A stretch of DNA of 64,000 bases, taken from contig WOUR01000010.1 of the NCBI GenBank assembly GCA_009772935.1, positions 62,001 through 126,000 of the forward strand, read 5' to 3'. The notes under the pieces are model-generated. The model did not search any database. It worked only from the letters and a program-made list of their open reading frames with translations, and was not told the origin of the DNA. The position numbers and the translations under genes are program-made. Position 1 is the stretch's first letter. Each line of letters begins with the position of its first letter. Source of the stretch: Rhodospirillaceae bacterium (lineage in GTDB: Bacteria; Pseudomonadota; Alphaproteobacteria; Reyranellales; Reyranellaceae). This document shows positions 48,827-58,127 of the stretch, piece by piece.

Positions 48827-50176
48827 ATGACTCCCGCACAACGCCGGCAGATGATGCTGGCCGGGCCGATCGTGCCCACCATCCTCACCCTCGCGACCCC
48901 GAACGTGCTGAACGTGGCCATGCAGAGCCTCGTCAGCATCGCCGACGGTTTTTTCATCGGCCAGCTGGGCGTCGTCGACCTCGCGGCGCTGGCGCTGGTG
49001 TTCCCGACGCAGATGACGCTCGGCATGATGTCGGCCGGCGCCATGGGCGGCGGCATCTCCTCTTCCGTGGCCCGTGCCCTGGGCTCCGGCAACAAGGCGG
49101 CGGCCGAAGCGGCGGCGGCGCATGCGCTGGCCATTGCGCTCGGCATGGCCGCGCTTTTCGCCATCGTCTTCGTGGGCTTCGGCCGCCAGATCTATGGCGC
49201 GCTGGGCGGCAGCGGCGTGGCCCTCGACCGCGCCGAGGCCTTCGCCACCATCCTGTTCTCGGGCTGCGTCGCCCACTGGGTCGCCAACTCGATGGCCTCC
49301 GTCCTGCGCGGCACCGGCGACATGAAGACGCCCGGCCTGGCGCTGGTCGTGACGGCAGGGATCCAGATCCCGCTCACCGGCGCCCTGACCCTGGGATGGT
49401 TCGGCCTGCCCGCCTTCGGCATTCGCGGTCCCGCCATCGCCGCGGTGATCGTCTTCGCCCTCGCCGCCCTCTGGATGCTGTCGAAGCTGACCGGCCCGAA
49501 GGCGCCGCTCAGGCTGCGCTGGCCGGTCGACGGATTCCGCTGGCGCTCCTTCCGCGACATCCTGAAGGTCGGCCTGGTCGCCTGTCTCGTGGTGATCCTG
49601 ACCAACGGCACGGTGCTGGTCGTCACCGGGCTCATCGGACGCGAAGGCGATGCCGCCATCGCGGGTTACGGCATCGGCTCGCGGCTGGAATACATGCTGA
49701 TCCCGATCAGCTTCGGCATCGGCGCGACCTTGACGGCGCTTGTCGGCACCAACATCGGCGCCAAGCAATATGCCCGGGCCCAGCGCATGGCCTGGACCGG
49801 CGCCTTCATGGCGGGTGCCGTCGCCGCCACCATCGGCCTGATCGTGGCGCTATGGCCCGACCTGTGGCTCGGCCTCTTCACCAGCAATCCCGGCGCGCTG
49901 GCCTCGGGGCGGCACTATCTCAGCATCGTCGGCCCGGCCTACGGCTTCTTCGGCCTTGCCATGGCGCTCTACTTCGCCTCGCAGGGCACCGGCGAAATGG
50001 TCTGGCCGGTCGCCGCCAACCTCACCCGCATCACCATCGCCGGCGGCGGCAGCCTGCTGGCGCTCGATCGATTCGGCTGGGGCCTCTCGGGCCTCTACGC
50101 CTGCGTTGCGCTGGGCATCGTGGCCTTCTCCGCCGTGCTCGCCTTCTCGACGACCCGGCGGGCCTGGACCGGCTGA
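48827..50176 (+). CDS. MATE family efflux transporter
   Basis: A 449-residue, 12-helix transporter of the multidrug and toxic compound extrusion family. It has two similar six-helix halves: VPTILTLATPNVLNVAMQSLVSIADGFFIGQLG at the start, and the second half from about residue 240 (ILKVGLVACLVVILTNGTVLVVTGLIG). It exports drugs or organic cations with a Na+ or H+ gradient. It is 66 bp after the acyl carrier gene in the same direction but probably independent. Confidence 0.92.
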   Translation: MTPAQRRQMMLAGPIVPTILTLATPNVLNVAMQSLVSIADGFFIGQLGVVDLAALALVFPTQMTLGMMSAGAMGGGISSSVARALGSGNKAAAEAAAAHALAIALGMAALFAIVFVGFGRQIYGALGGSGVALDRAEAFATILFSGCVAHWVANSMASVLRGTGDMKTPGLALVVTAGIQIPLTGALTLGWFGLPAFGIRGPAIAAVIVFALAALWMLSKLTGPKAPLRLRWPVDGFRWRSFRDILKVGLVACLVVILTNGTVLVVTGLIGREGDAAIAGYGIGSRLEYMLIPISFGIGATLTALVGTNIGAKQYARAQRMAWTGAFMAGAVAATIGLIVALWPDLWLGLFTSNPGALASGRHYLSIVGPAYGFFGLAMALYFASQGTGEMVWPVAANLTRITIAGGGSLLALDRFGWGLSGLYACVALGIVAFSAVLAFSTTRRAWTG

Positions 50177-50256
50177 AGTCCTACACGGCGATTGCCGCTT
50201 GTTCGCACCGGCCACGCTTGGCATCGTGCGCGCCTTCAAAAAACCAGGAGATCGAG

Positions 50257-51399
50257 ATGAGCGATGCCAACACAATATCGGGACTGCAGCTTCGCTCCCT
50301 GATCTCCACCGAAGGACAGCTCGAACTATCGCTGGCGCGGGTCGACGTGCCCGAACCCGGACCGGACCAGGTGGTGGTCAAGGTCGAGGCGACGCCGATC
50401 AACCCGTCGGATCTCGGCCTGCTGACCGGCCCTGCCGATCTCTCGAAGGCCATCTCGACCGGCAGCGGCGAGGCGGTGAAGGTGACGGCGCCCGTGCCGG
50501 CCTCCGCGCTGCCGTTCCTGGCGACACGCCTCGGCGAATCGATGCCGGTCGGCAACGAAGGCGCCGGCACGGTCGTCAAGGCGGGCTCGTCCGATGCCGC
50601 GCAGGCGCTCAAGGGCAAACTTGTGTCGATGGTCGGCGGCTCGATGTACGCCCAGTACCGGGTGCTCAACGCACGCGATTGCCAGCCCCTGCCCGCCGGC
50701 ACGACGGCGGCCGAAGGCGCCTCGTGGTTCGTCAATCCACTGACGGCACTCGGCATGACCGAGACCATGAAGCGCGAGGGCCACAAGGCGCTGGTCCATA
50801 CCGCCGCGGCCTCCAACCTCGGCCAGATGCTGGTCAAGATCTGCAGCGAGGACGGGATCGGCCTGGTGAACATCGTGCGCAGCGCCGAGCAGGCCAAGCT
50901 GCTGAAGGGCATCGGCGCCAAGCACGTCGTGGACTCCAGCAGCGCGAGCTTCCAGGACGATCTCGTGCAGGCGCTCGTCGAGACCGGCGCCACCATCGCC
51001 TTCGATGCGATCGGCGGCGGCAAGCTCGCCAGCCAGATCCTCACCGCGATGGAAATCGCCATCAACAAGACGGCGACCACCTACAACCGCTACGGCTCCT
51101 CGGTGCACAAGCAGGTCTATGTCTATGGCAGCCTGAACACCGGCCCGGTCGAGCTGACCCGCAACTACGGCATGGCCTGGGGCGTCGGCGGCTGGCTGCT
51201 GACGCCGTTCCTGCAGAAGATCGGCCGCCCCGACCAGCTGCGCCTGCGCGATCGGGTGGTGAATTCGCTGAAGACGACCTTCGCCAGCCACTACACCAAG
51301 ACCATCTCGCTGCCGGAAGCGCTCGAGCTTCAGAACCTCACCGCCTACGCCAAGCGCGCGACCGGCGAGAAGTTCCTGATCAATCCGAACAAGGCATGA
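50257..51399 (+). CDS. MDR-family zinc-type dehydrogenase / quinone oxidoreductase-like
   Basis: A 380-residue medium-chain dehydrogenase/reductase. The N-domain reads VDVPEPGPDQVVVKVEATPINPSDLGLL and GNEGAGTVVKAG, and the coenzyme domain has LVHTAAASNLGQMLVKICSEDGI near residue 180. No structural zinc cysteine cluster is seen, placing it near the quinone oxidoreductase branch. It is predicted to use NADPH to reduce an enone or quinone; substrate unknown. The start at 50257 has CAGGAG at 50245. The polysaccharide deacetylase gene follows after 10 bp, suggesting an operon. Confidence 0.88.
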   Translation: MSDANTISGLQLRSLISTEGQLELSLARVDVPEPGPDQVVVKVEATPINPSDLGLLTGPADLSKAISTGSGEAVKVTAPVPASALPFLATRLGESMPVGNEGAGTVVKAGSSDAAQALKGKLVSMVGGSMYAQYRVLNARDCQPLPAGTTAAEGASWFVNPLTALGMTETMKREGHKALVHTAAASNLGQMLVKICSEDGIGLVNIVRSAEQAKLLKGIGAKHVVDSSSASFQDDLVQALVETGATIAFDAIGGGKLASQILTAMEIAINKTATTYNRYGSSVHKQVYVYGSLNTGPVELTRNYGMAWGVGGWLLTPFLQKIGRPDQLRLRDRVVNSLKTTFASHYTKTISLPEALELQNLTAYAKRATGEKFLINPNKA

Positions 51400-51409
51400 G
51401 CGTCGCGCG

Positions 51410-52303
51410 ATGACGCAGGAGACTGGAAGCAGCGTCCGCGGCCGCACGCCCTATCTGCCGATCCACAAGCGGCCGACGCTCACGCTGCCCGGCAACGCGC
51501 GGGTCGCCGTGTGGACGATCGTGAACGTCGAGAACTGGAGTCCGGCCGGGGCGATGCCCCGCACCGTCCTGCCGCCGCCGATGGGCGTGCCGTTGCTGCC
51601 GGACGTGCCCAACTGGGCGTGGCACGAATACGGGATGCGGGTCGGGTTCTGGCGCTTCCTCGAGACGCTCGGCAAGCGCAAGCTCAAGGCGAGCTTCGCG
51701 GTGAACGGCACGGCCTGTGAACTCTACCGCGAGGCCTGCGAGGCCGCGCACGAGGCTGGCTGGGACTTCATGGGCCATGGCTGGGTGCAGAAGCCGATGC
51801 ACAAGGTCGAGGACCAGAAGAGCGCCATCGCCGACACGATCGGTGCCATCAAGGACCTCACGGGCAAGCCGCCGCGCGGCTGGGAGAGCCCGGGCCTCAC
51901 CGAGACCGACGAGACGCTCGACCTGCTGGCCGAAGCCGGCATCGAATACGTCGCCGACTGGGTGATGGACGAGCAGCCGCTGCCGCTCAAGACCGCGCAC
52001 GGCGAGATCGTCTCGGTGCCCTACACGGTCGAGATCAACGACGTCGTAATCAGCGCGGTCCAGCAGCAGCGCTCCGACGAGATCTTCCAGCGCGGTCGCG
52101 ACCAGTTCGACCGGCTCTACATCGACGGCAAGTCCGCGCCGCGGGTGATGGCGATCTCGATCCATCCCTATCTCACGGGCGTGCCACACCGGATCAAGTA
52201 CCTGGAGATGCTCTACGACCACATCCTCGGTCACGAGGGCGTCGTCATGTGGACCGGCGCGCAGATCCTCGACTGGTATCGCACGCAGGTTCGCAAACCC
52301 TAG
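51410..52303 (+). CDS. Polysaccharide deacetylase family protein (allantoinase PuuE-like)
   Basis: A 297-residue carbohydrate-esterase-4-type protein. The NodB-like domain spans about residues 70-290, with LKASFAVNGTACELYREACEAAHEAGWDFMGHGWVQKPM. This layout resembles PuuE-type allantoinases more than chitin deacetylases, and no signal peptide is present, so it acts in the cytoplasm. Its substrate may be allantoin, a urate product or an N-acetyl compound. Together with the quinone-reductase-like gene it could form a catabolic pair. It converges with the TPR-methyltransferase, with one base between the stop codons. Confidence 0.85.
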   Translation: MTQETGSSVRGRTPYLPIHKRPTLTLPGNARVAVWTIVNVENWSPAGAMPRTVLPPPMGVPLLPDVPNWAWHEYGMRVGFWRFLETLGKRKLKASFAVNGTACELYREACEAAHEAGWDFMGHGWVQKPMHKVEDQKSAIADTIGAIKDLTGKPPRGWESPGLTETDETLDLLAEAGIEYVADWVMDEQPLPLKTAHGEIVSVPYTVEINDVVISAVQQQRSDEIFQRGRDQFDRLYIDGKSAPRVMAISIHPYLTGVPHRIKYLEMLYDHILGHEGVVMWTGAQILDWYRTQVRKP

Positions 52304-52304
52304 C

Positions 52305-54560
52305 CTAACTCTTCCGAATCCAGAATTGGTACATACCGAAGAACGTTTCGGGATTCTCACGTTCGAAGGCTTGCCATTGGGCGAGGTTGGTCGCCGCTCG
52401 ATCGTCCGGGAACCGCACTCTGTAGGATTGCAGGATGTTGGGGGCGACGTCGAACCCCAGAAAGGTGATGTCGTTGTCCGCGAGAAACGTCTCGATCTCG
52501 GTCAGCGTTACGTGATGCTCCTGAACATGGAACAGAAGATCGCGGCAACTGCTGATGGTGAACAGATCCGAGGGACGCCCGTCTGCCAGCCCAACCTCCT
52601 TGTTTGCATTCAGGAAGTCCTGACGCCATCGGCGTATCTCGTCCGCGGTCGTCCCATAGCCTTCTGCGGAAATGGACTTCCGCAGTCCAACCAGTTGTTG
52701 TCGCGCGATGCTGCTGTAAAGTCCGACAAACATGAACCCGCCGGGACGGAGCACTGACAGGAGAGCCCGCCATCCGGTCCATGGATCGGCAAGATGATGG
52801 AGCACCCCACCGGCTTCGACGACGTCGAATTGCCTGCCGAGCGACCCCAGCTTCAACAGGTCCGCTTGGGCATATTCGATCGAAGAGACGCCCAACTCCC
52901 GCGTCTTTCTGATGGCATAGACGAGACTGCTTCTGCTCAGGTCGATCGCCAGGATTCGGGCCTTTGGGAACTGATACGCTGTCCGGATGGGTTGTTGGCC
53001 CGTGCCGCAGCCCGCGACCAGGATTTCCAGTTTGCCGCCTTCGGGTGAACGGTCGAGGTCCGCCGACGGAAACATCTGTCGCAGATACTCCTCGACACTG
53101 GCGGCCTTCTTGTGAGGAAGCGGAACCCTGACCCAGCGTGGATAGGGATTTTCTTCATACTGACGTTGAACGAGAAGCGAGACGTCGTCCTCGATGGCGG
53201 TCACCCGGGCAACAGTAGCGCCTATGCGATGCTCCTCCGCCGGGTCACGGACCTGTTGCGCCAGAATCGTCCTGATCTGCTCCGGCCACTCTCCTTGGAG
53301 AAGTCGATCGGAATGCGGAAGCGAGGAAAGCGGGAAGTAGGCCGCTGCCGCCGCCAGCCACCGAGGGGGCACGGGCGTACCAGCCTCCAGCGCCGCCACA
53401 AGCCGATTTCGCAGATCAGCTGCCTTCCGAACCTCTTCGGAAGTGACGGAGAAGACATACTCGTTGATGAAGCACTGCCGCGCCAGGGCACTATAGAAGC
53501 CAATCCCGTCGCTGGATTCGCTCGCTTCGCAAGCGGTATCGAGAAGCGCGCGACGTGCCGTCGTCAGGAAGCGCTCGATCTCGACGTCGCAGATCGGCGC
53601 CGCATCGAGCAAAGCGGACAGCAGGGAGTCCGCAGCGAGAGCTGCTAGTCCGTTTGCCCCGAAAAGGGTTTGGGCCGACAATGGCTGAGGCCAGGCTTCG
53701 ACCGCCCGAGCAACGCATTCACGGATATGCACGTCGAGTTTTACGAGATCGATGCAGACTCGCGCGAGGGCATGCGGCCATCCCCAACATTCGGCCAGGG
53801 CGCGGACCAGGATCGGTCGGAGCTGCTGGTCCGGCACGCCTTGCGCATGACCGAGGCAGGAAACGAAAATGGCTTTGGCGTCGTCTGATTCCTCGATCCG
53901 CAGGGATCTTTTCGTGGCATCCAGGGCGGCCACAGGATTGCCCTGTGCGAGATACGCCGAGGCGAGATTGTTGAGAATCATGACAAGATTCGGGGCGATC
54001 TGGAGGGCGCGGAGGTAGCAGGCGATCGCCTCATCAAGTCGACCGACACTGAAGAGAGTGGCTCCCAGGTTGTTGTATGCCAACGGAAAGTCCGACCTGA
54101 GGATGAGTGCCTTGCGGTAGCAGTCTATCGCCTCATCCGGCTTTCCCAACTCGCCCAGTATGTTGCCCAGATTCAGCAAGACCTCGACGTTGTTCGCGCT
54201 GAAGCTCAAGGTATTTCGGTAGCTGGCCGCGGCATCGGCAAGCTTGCCCTGTTGCAACAGGGCCCCGCCCAAATTCCTGTGAGCGTCGGCGTAATTTGGC
54301 CTAAGTTCGAGAGCCTTTCGATAGTGCATGACGGCATCGTCCAGCCTCGATGAGCCAGCCAGAATATTGCCGAGATTGTTGAGCGCTTCGGGAAAGTCCG
54401 GGTTGATGCCGAGAACTTGACGGTATCGCCGCGCGGCTTCGGCAAGTCGCCCGGCCTGATGATGCCTGATGGCCTCGGCGAAGACTTCCTGTATGCCCGC
54501 GCCCGATGACCAGTTCGTCGATGAGGACCGTCCACTGGCACGACGTTGCTTGCGATTCAT
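52305..54560 (-). CDS. TPR-repeat protein with C-terminal SAM-dependent methyltransferase domain
   Basis: A 751-residue protein. It starts with the MNRKQRRASG element common to large TPR glycosyltransferase-type proteins. About seven tetratricopeptide repeats (residues 30-240) follow, for example PDFPEALNNLGNILAGSSRLDDAVMHYRKAL. A helical middle region leads to a class I methyltransferase domain from about residue 500 with motif I LEILVAGCGTGQQPI and VEAGGVLHHLADPWTGWRALLSVLRPGG. It could modify a protein or glycan bound by the repeats. The ATG at 54560 was preferred over 54578 for this typical start. Its base composition is visibly lower in GC than its neighbours, a sign of transfer. Confidence 0.88.
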   Translation of the reverse strand: MNRKQRRASGRSSSTNWSSGAGIQEVFAEAIRHHQAGRLAEAARRYRQVLGINPDFPEALNNLGNILAGSSRLDDAVMHYRKALELRPNYADAHRNLGGALLQQGKLADAAASYRNTLSFSANNVEVLLNLGNILGELGKPDEAIDCYRKALILRSDFPLAYNNLGATLFSVGRLDEAIACYLRALQIAPNLVMILNNLASAYLAQGNPVAALDATKRSLRIEESDDAKAIFVSCLGHAQGVPDQQLRPILVRALAECWGWPHALARVCIDLVKLDVHIRECVARAVEAWPQPLSAQTLFGANGLAALAADSLLSALLDAAPICDVEIERFLTTARRALLDTACEASESSDGIGFYSALARQCFINEYVFSVTSEEVRKAADLRNRLVAALEAGTPVPPRWLAAAAAYFPLSSLPHSDRLLQGEWPEQIRTILAQQVRDPAEEHRIGATVARVTAIEDDVSLLVQRQYEENPYPRWVRVPLPHKKAASVEEYLRQMFPSADLDRSPEGGKLEILVAGCGTGQQPIRTAYQFPKARILAIDLSRSSLVYAIRKTRELGVSSIEYAQADLLKLGSLGRQFDVVEAGGVLHHLADPWTGWRALLSVLRPGGFMFVGLYSSIARQQLVGLRKSISAEGYGTTADEIRRWRQDFLNANKEVGLADGRPSDLFTISSCRDLLFHVQEHHVTLTEIETFLADNDITFLGFDVAPNILQSYRVRFPDDRAATNLAQWQAFERENPETFFGMYQFWIRKS

Positions 54561-54593
54561 CCCGTTCGAACCCTGCAATGGATTGATTCGCGC

Positions 54594-55826
54594 TCACGCG
54601 CGCTTCGCGGCGGCTTCCTTCTCGGCCATCTTCTGCTTCAGCTGCTCGGGCGTGAGGCGGACGATGTGTTCGTTCTGGTGGCTGAAGATGTCGTACTTCG
54701 CCACGTCGAGGTCCTCGAGCACGATCTCGCGGGCCAGCACCTTCTGTTTCCACGCCGCATGCTCGGCCTCGGCGGCATGGAATTCCGGCATCACCTCGCG
54801 GGCGAAGAGATCGAGCGAGGCACAGATGTCCTCGTGGCTGGTCTTGCCGGCCTGGTTGAGCAGGATCACCTGGTCGACCCGGCTCGCCTGGAACTGGCGC
54901 AGCTTGCGGCGGATGGTTTCCGGCGAGCCGATGAGGCCCGATTCGAGCGCCTTCTTCTCCTCCGGTCCGCCGCGCCACGCCTGGTACTCGTCCCACAGGT
55001 TCGAGGTGCCCGGCGCATCGACGCCTTTGCGGCCATAGTAGGAGAGCGCGAAGATGAAGAAGGTCCAGCCGGCGGCCTTGGCCTCGGCCTCCTCGTCTGT
55101 GGGCGCGCACATGAAGCCCGACACCATCGCCACGTTTGGATTGCTGGGATAGTCGGCCAGCTTCTTCGAGTTGTTGAGCAGGTTGTTGTAGTACTTGTGC
55201 ACCCAGGCGCGCGCGGCTTCCGGCGTGACGAAGGTGAAGCCCAGCGCCCCCATGCCCCATTCGCCCGCCTTGCCGATCGTCTGGATGTTCGAGCAGGCGA
55301 CCCACAGCGGCGGATGCGGCTTCTGGAACGGCTTGGGGATCACGTTGCGCGCCGGGAAATCGTAATACTGGCCGTGGAACTCCCAGCTCTCCTTGGTGAA
55401 CATCGGGACGATGGCCTTCACGGCCTCCTCCCAGCGCTCGCGCTTGTCGCGCACCCGGATGTTGAAGGGATGCAGTTCGGCCGGGCCCGCCGCTTCGCCC
55501 ATGCCCAGCTCGACACGGCCGCCCGACAGCAGGTCGAGCGTCGAGACCTTCTCGGCGACGCGGTGCGGATTGTTGGTCGTGAGCTGGATCACGCCATGGC
55601 CCAGCCGGATGCGCTTGGTGCGCTGGCTGGCGGCGCCCAGGAAAACTTCCGGCGCCGAGGAGTGGGAATACTCCTCCAGGAAGTGATGCTCGACCTCCCA
55701 TGCATAGTCGTAGCCCAGCCGGTCGGCGAGCTCGATCTGGGTGAGCGAGTCCTGGAGCAGCTGATACTCGCTCTTCTCACCCCACGGCCGGGGCAGCTGA
55801 TGCTCGTAGAAGATGCCGAACTTCAT
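54594..55826 (-). CDS. LLM-class flavin-dependent oxidoreductase (luciferase-like)
   Basis: A 410-residue TIM-barrel monooxygenase. MKFGIFYEHQLPRPWGEKSEY at the start, YDYAWEVEHHFLEEYSHSSAPEVFLGAASQRTKRIRLGHGV, RVAEKVSTLDLLSGGRVELGMGEA and HPPLWVACSNIQTIGKAGEWGMG are family blocks. The C-terminal helical addition carries HIVRLTPEQLKQKMAEKEAAAKRA. Substrate unknown. It lies 12 bp after the alpha/beta hydrolase gene on the same strand, repeating the monooxygenase-hydrolase pairing seen at 24363-26433. Confidence 0.9.
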   Translation of the reverse strand: MKFGIFYEHQLPRPWGEKSEYQLLQDSLTQIELADRLGYDYAWEVEHHFLEEYSHSSAPEVFLGAASQRTKRIRLGHGVIQLTTNNPHRVAEKVSTLDLLSGGRVELGMGEAAGPAELHPFNIRVRDKRERWEEAVKAIVPMFTKESWEFHGQYYDFPARNVIPKPFQKPHPPLWVACSNIQTIGKAGEWGMGALGFTFVTPEAARAWVHKYYNNLLNNSKKLADYPSNPNVAMVSGFMCAPTDEEAEAKAAGWTFFIFALSYYGRKGVDAPGTSNLWDEYQAWRGGPEEKKALESGLIGSPETIRRKLRQFQASRVDQVILLNQAGKTSHEDICASLDLFAREVMPEFHAAEAEHAAWKQKVLAREIVLEDLDVAKYDIFSHQNEHIVRLTPEQLKQKMAEKEAAAKRA

Positions 55827-55838
55827 TGGGCGTTTCCT

Positions 55839-56723
55839 TCAGACGGCTTTGCAGAAACCGGAGATGCTGGCGACCAGCTTGGGCACCATCGCCTCGGGCA
55901 CGTCGTGGCCCCAGCCGGGGAAGGTCTCGATCCTGGCGCCCGGCACGAGGGCCGCGACGTCGCGGCCGCATTCGACCGGCAACAGCGGATCGTCCTCGCC
56001 GTGCAGCACCAGGGTCGGCACCTTCACCGTCTTCAGGAGCTCGACGCGCGGGCCCGAGGCCATGATCGCGAGGTACTGCCGCGCAGCGCCCGGCGGGTAG
56101 TAGCGCCGGTCGATGTTGCGTTCGACCAGCGCGCGCATCGCGGCCGGCTCGGTGGGATAGCCCGGGCCGCTGATGACGGTGCGCAGCCTCATGCCGTGGG
56201 CGATCAGCTGCTCGCGCTCCGTTCCCTCGGGCTGTGCCGAGAGCATCGCCACCGCCTCGGGCTTGCCGGCTGGCAGACCGTAGCGGCCGCTGGTCGACAT
56301 GATGGAGACGAGCGACCGCGTGCGCTCCGGGTAGGTGGCCGCAACCACCTGGGCAATCATGCCGCCCATCGAGCCGCCGACCATGTGCGCCCGATCGAGC
56401 TCCAGCGCGTCGAGCAGTCCCGTCGCATCGGCGGCCATGTCGGAGAGCAGGTACGGGGCATCGACCGTCTCGCCCTTCATCAGCCTGGCGAAGGCGCCCA
56501 TCAGGTCGGGCAGGCCCGCCGCGTCGAAGTCCGTGGACAGGCCGACGTCGCGGTTGTCGTAGCGCACGACGAAGAAGCCCTGCCCGGCCAGCCCCTCGCA
56601 TAGCGATTCGGGCCACAGCGTGAGCTGGGCGCCCAGGCCCATGATGAGCAGCAGCGCCGGATCCGTCCGGCTGCCGAACGTCTCGTATTCGATCTCGATA
56701 CCGTTTGCCTTCGCGCGTGCCAC
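55839..56723 (-). CDS. Alpha/beta hydrolase
   Basis: A 294-residue alpha/beta hydrolase with LLLIMGLGAQLTLWPESLCEGL, the elbow GGSMGGMIAQVVAATYPERTRSL near residue 105, the acid in LVLHGEDDPLLPVECGRD, and the histidine in FPGWGHDVPEAMV near residue 275. It resembles aclacinomycin-methylesterase-like and 3-oxoadipate enol-lactonase-like enzymes. The start is GTG 56723, preceded by GGGAGG seven bases upstream; no ATG fits. It is paired with the luciferase-like gene. Confidence 0.87.
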   Translation of the reverse strand: MARAKANGIEIEYETFGSRTDPALLLIMGLGAQLTLWPESLCEGLAGQGFFVVRYDNRDVGLSTDFDAAGLPDLMGAFARLMKGETVDAPYLLSDMAADATGLLDALELDRAHMVGGSMGGMIAQVVAATYPERTRSLVSIMSTSGRYGLPAGKPEAVAMLSAQPEGTEREQLIAHGMRLRTVISGPGYPTEPAAMRALVERNIDRRYYPPGAARQYLAIMASGPRVELLKTVKVPTLVLHGEDDPLLPVECGRDVAALVPGARIETFPGWGHDVPEAMVPKLVASISGFCKAV

Positions 56724-56743
56724 GCTTCCTCCCGGGTTGCCCT

Positions 56744-57403
56744 TCAGTATCGCCCGCGCCTCGCCGCCCACCAATAGGCCAACGGCCGGCGCAGCGGGCC
56801 CAGCGGCCGGACGAGCGAGAGCGCCGGGAGGAGGATCGGCAGGGCCGCCGGATTGATCTTGCGGCGCAGCGCCCGCGCATCGCCCACGAGCTGGTCGCGC
56901 TCGGGACCCTCGCCCATCAGCCAGGCGGCGCCGACCGCGTGGGCGGCCTGCCGCGACGCCGCATCCTCGACGCCCAGGACGGCGAGTTCGAGGTCGGCCA
57001 GGGCATGGCCGGCGCGCATGACGTCGAGCGGTCCCTCGATCTCCTCCTCGCGCGCGTCGATCAGCTCGACCAGGCTTTCGAGCACGAGCCCGTGCCGCCG
57101 GACGGTCTCCGCGAGCGCGTCGACGATGGGCTGCGCGCGCGGCTTGCCGCTGCCGGCGGCTTCCGCCATGGCCTCGCGCCACCATTCGAGGCGGATGCGC
57201 GCCAGCATCGGTTCCCGGGTGACGGTGCGGGTACGCGCCAGCTCGTGATCGAAGGCGAGCAAGGCCAACAGCCCGCTGCGCGCCGGTTCCGCGGCGAACA
57301 GGGCGCCCAGGAAGCGCTCGCGATCGGCGTCGCGCACGACGTCGAGCACGTAACGGTGCGACGCCTCGGCGGCGCGGTAGCTGTTCGGCTGGGATTCGGG
57401 CAT
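56744..57403 (-). CDS. Squalene/phytoene synthase family protein, NDUFAF6-like
   Basis: A 219-residue, all-helical protein of the squalene/phytoene synthase superfamily. RYVLDVVRDADRERFLGALFAAEPARSGLLALLAFDHELART and IRLEWWREAMAEAA are typical of the NDUFAF6 group, homologous to the human complex I assembly factor. The prenyl-diphosphate DxxxD motifs of true synthases are not seen, which argues against terpene synthesis. In alphaproteobacteria this gene often follows secF/Mth938. Here LysE and the PuuD-type gene lie in between, so the neighbourhood has been interrupted. Confidence 0.82.
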   Translation of the reverse strand: MPESQPNSYRAAEASHRYVLDVVRDADRERFLGALFAAEPARSGLLALLAFDHELARTRTVTREPMLARIRLEWWREAMAEAAGSGKPRAQPIVDALAETVRRHGLVLESLVELIDAREEEIEGPLDVMRAGHALADLELAVLGVEDAASRQAAHAVGAAWLMGEGPERDQLVGDARALRRKINPAALPILLPALSLVRPLGPLRRPLAYWWAARRGRY

Positions 57404-57458
57404 CGGGGAATAGGGGCCAGGGTGCGACCGTTGAACGCAGGCGCGCTTGAGTTTACAC

Positions 57459-57464
57459 TATAAC
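57459..57464 (+). promoter_or_regulatory. -10 box of the PuuD-type membrane protein gene
   Basis: TATAAC, the best -10 in the neighbourhood, 49 bp before the ATG at 57514, in an AT-rich stretch. No good -35 is present at 17 bp. The ribosome-binding site GGGGGAAG is 8 bases before the start. Confidence 0.4.
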
Positions 57465-57513
57465 CATCGGGGATTTCCCAGTCCCTTCAATAAGATAAAG
57501 GGGGAAGTTCAAC

Positions 57514-58110
57514 ATGGGTGCCTTGTTTACCTCGCTTGGACGAACCGTTTCCGCAGGAATCGTGCTCCTGGTCCTGATTGTCGTGGCCGCGGGCGCCGTG
57601 ACCGGACAGGCGCTCAAGGTGGACCATGCCTATGCGACGGTCATCATGCGGTGGCTGCATGTGATCTGCGGTGTCATGTGGATCGGCCTGCTCTGGTACC
57701 TGAACTTCGTGCAGGTGCCCACCATGCCGAAGATCCAGCCGGCCGAGAGCCGCACCGCCATCACCAAGTTCATAGCCCCGACCGTGCTCTGGTGGTTCCG
57801 CTACGCCGCCCTCGCCACCGTCATCACCGGGCTGCTGCTGGCCGCGATGAACAGGTACATCGTCGAGGCGCTGACCCTGCGTCCGGGCTTCATCATGATC
57901 GGCGTCGGCATGTGGATGGCGCTGACCATGGCCTTCAACGTCTGGTTCATCATCTGGCCGAACCAGCAGAAGGTCCTGGGCCTCGTCGACGCCACGGCCG
58001 AGGAGAAGGCCGCCGCGGCAACCAAGGCGCTCTATGCCAGCCGCTTCAACACCATGTTCTCGATCGGCATGCTCTACTGCATGGTGGCCCAGCAGAACGC
58101 CCCGATCTGA
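57514..58110 (+). CDS. PuuD/DUF989-type membrane protein (urate hydroxylase N-domain homologue)
   Basis: A 198-residue inner-membrane protein with about four helices. The motif RWLHVICGVMWIGLLWYLNFVQVPTMPK in the second helix, with WWFRYAALATVITGLLL and MWMALTMAFNVWFIIWPNQQKVLGL after it, is the hallmark of the membrane domain of PuuD, a urate hydroxylase that normally ends in a cytochrome c domain. That domain is missing here. The histidine in RWLHV is a candidate haem ligand. Function uncertain; a urate role is not proven. Confidence 0.8.
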   Translation: MGALFTSLGRTVSAGIVLLVLIVVAAGAVTGQALKVDHAYATVIMRWLHVICGVMWIGLLWYLNFVQVPTMPKIQPAESRTAITKFIAPTVLWWFRYAALATVITGLLLAAMNRYIVEALTLRPGFIMIGVGMWMALTMAFNVWFIIWPNQQKVLGLVDATAEEKAAAATKALYASRFNTMFSIGMLYCMVAQQNAPI

Positions 58111-58127
58111 GCCGCGGCATCCGCGCT

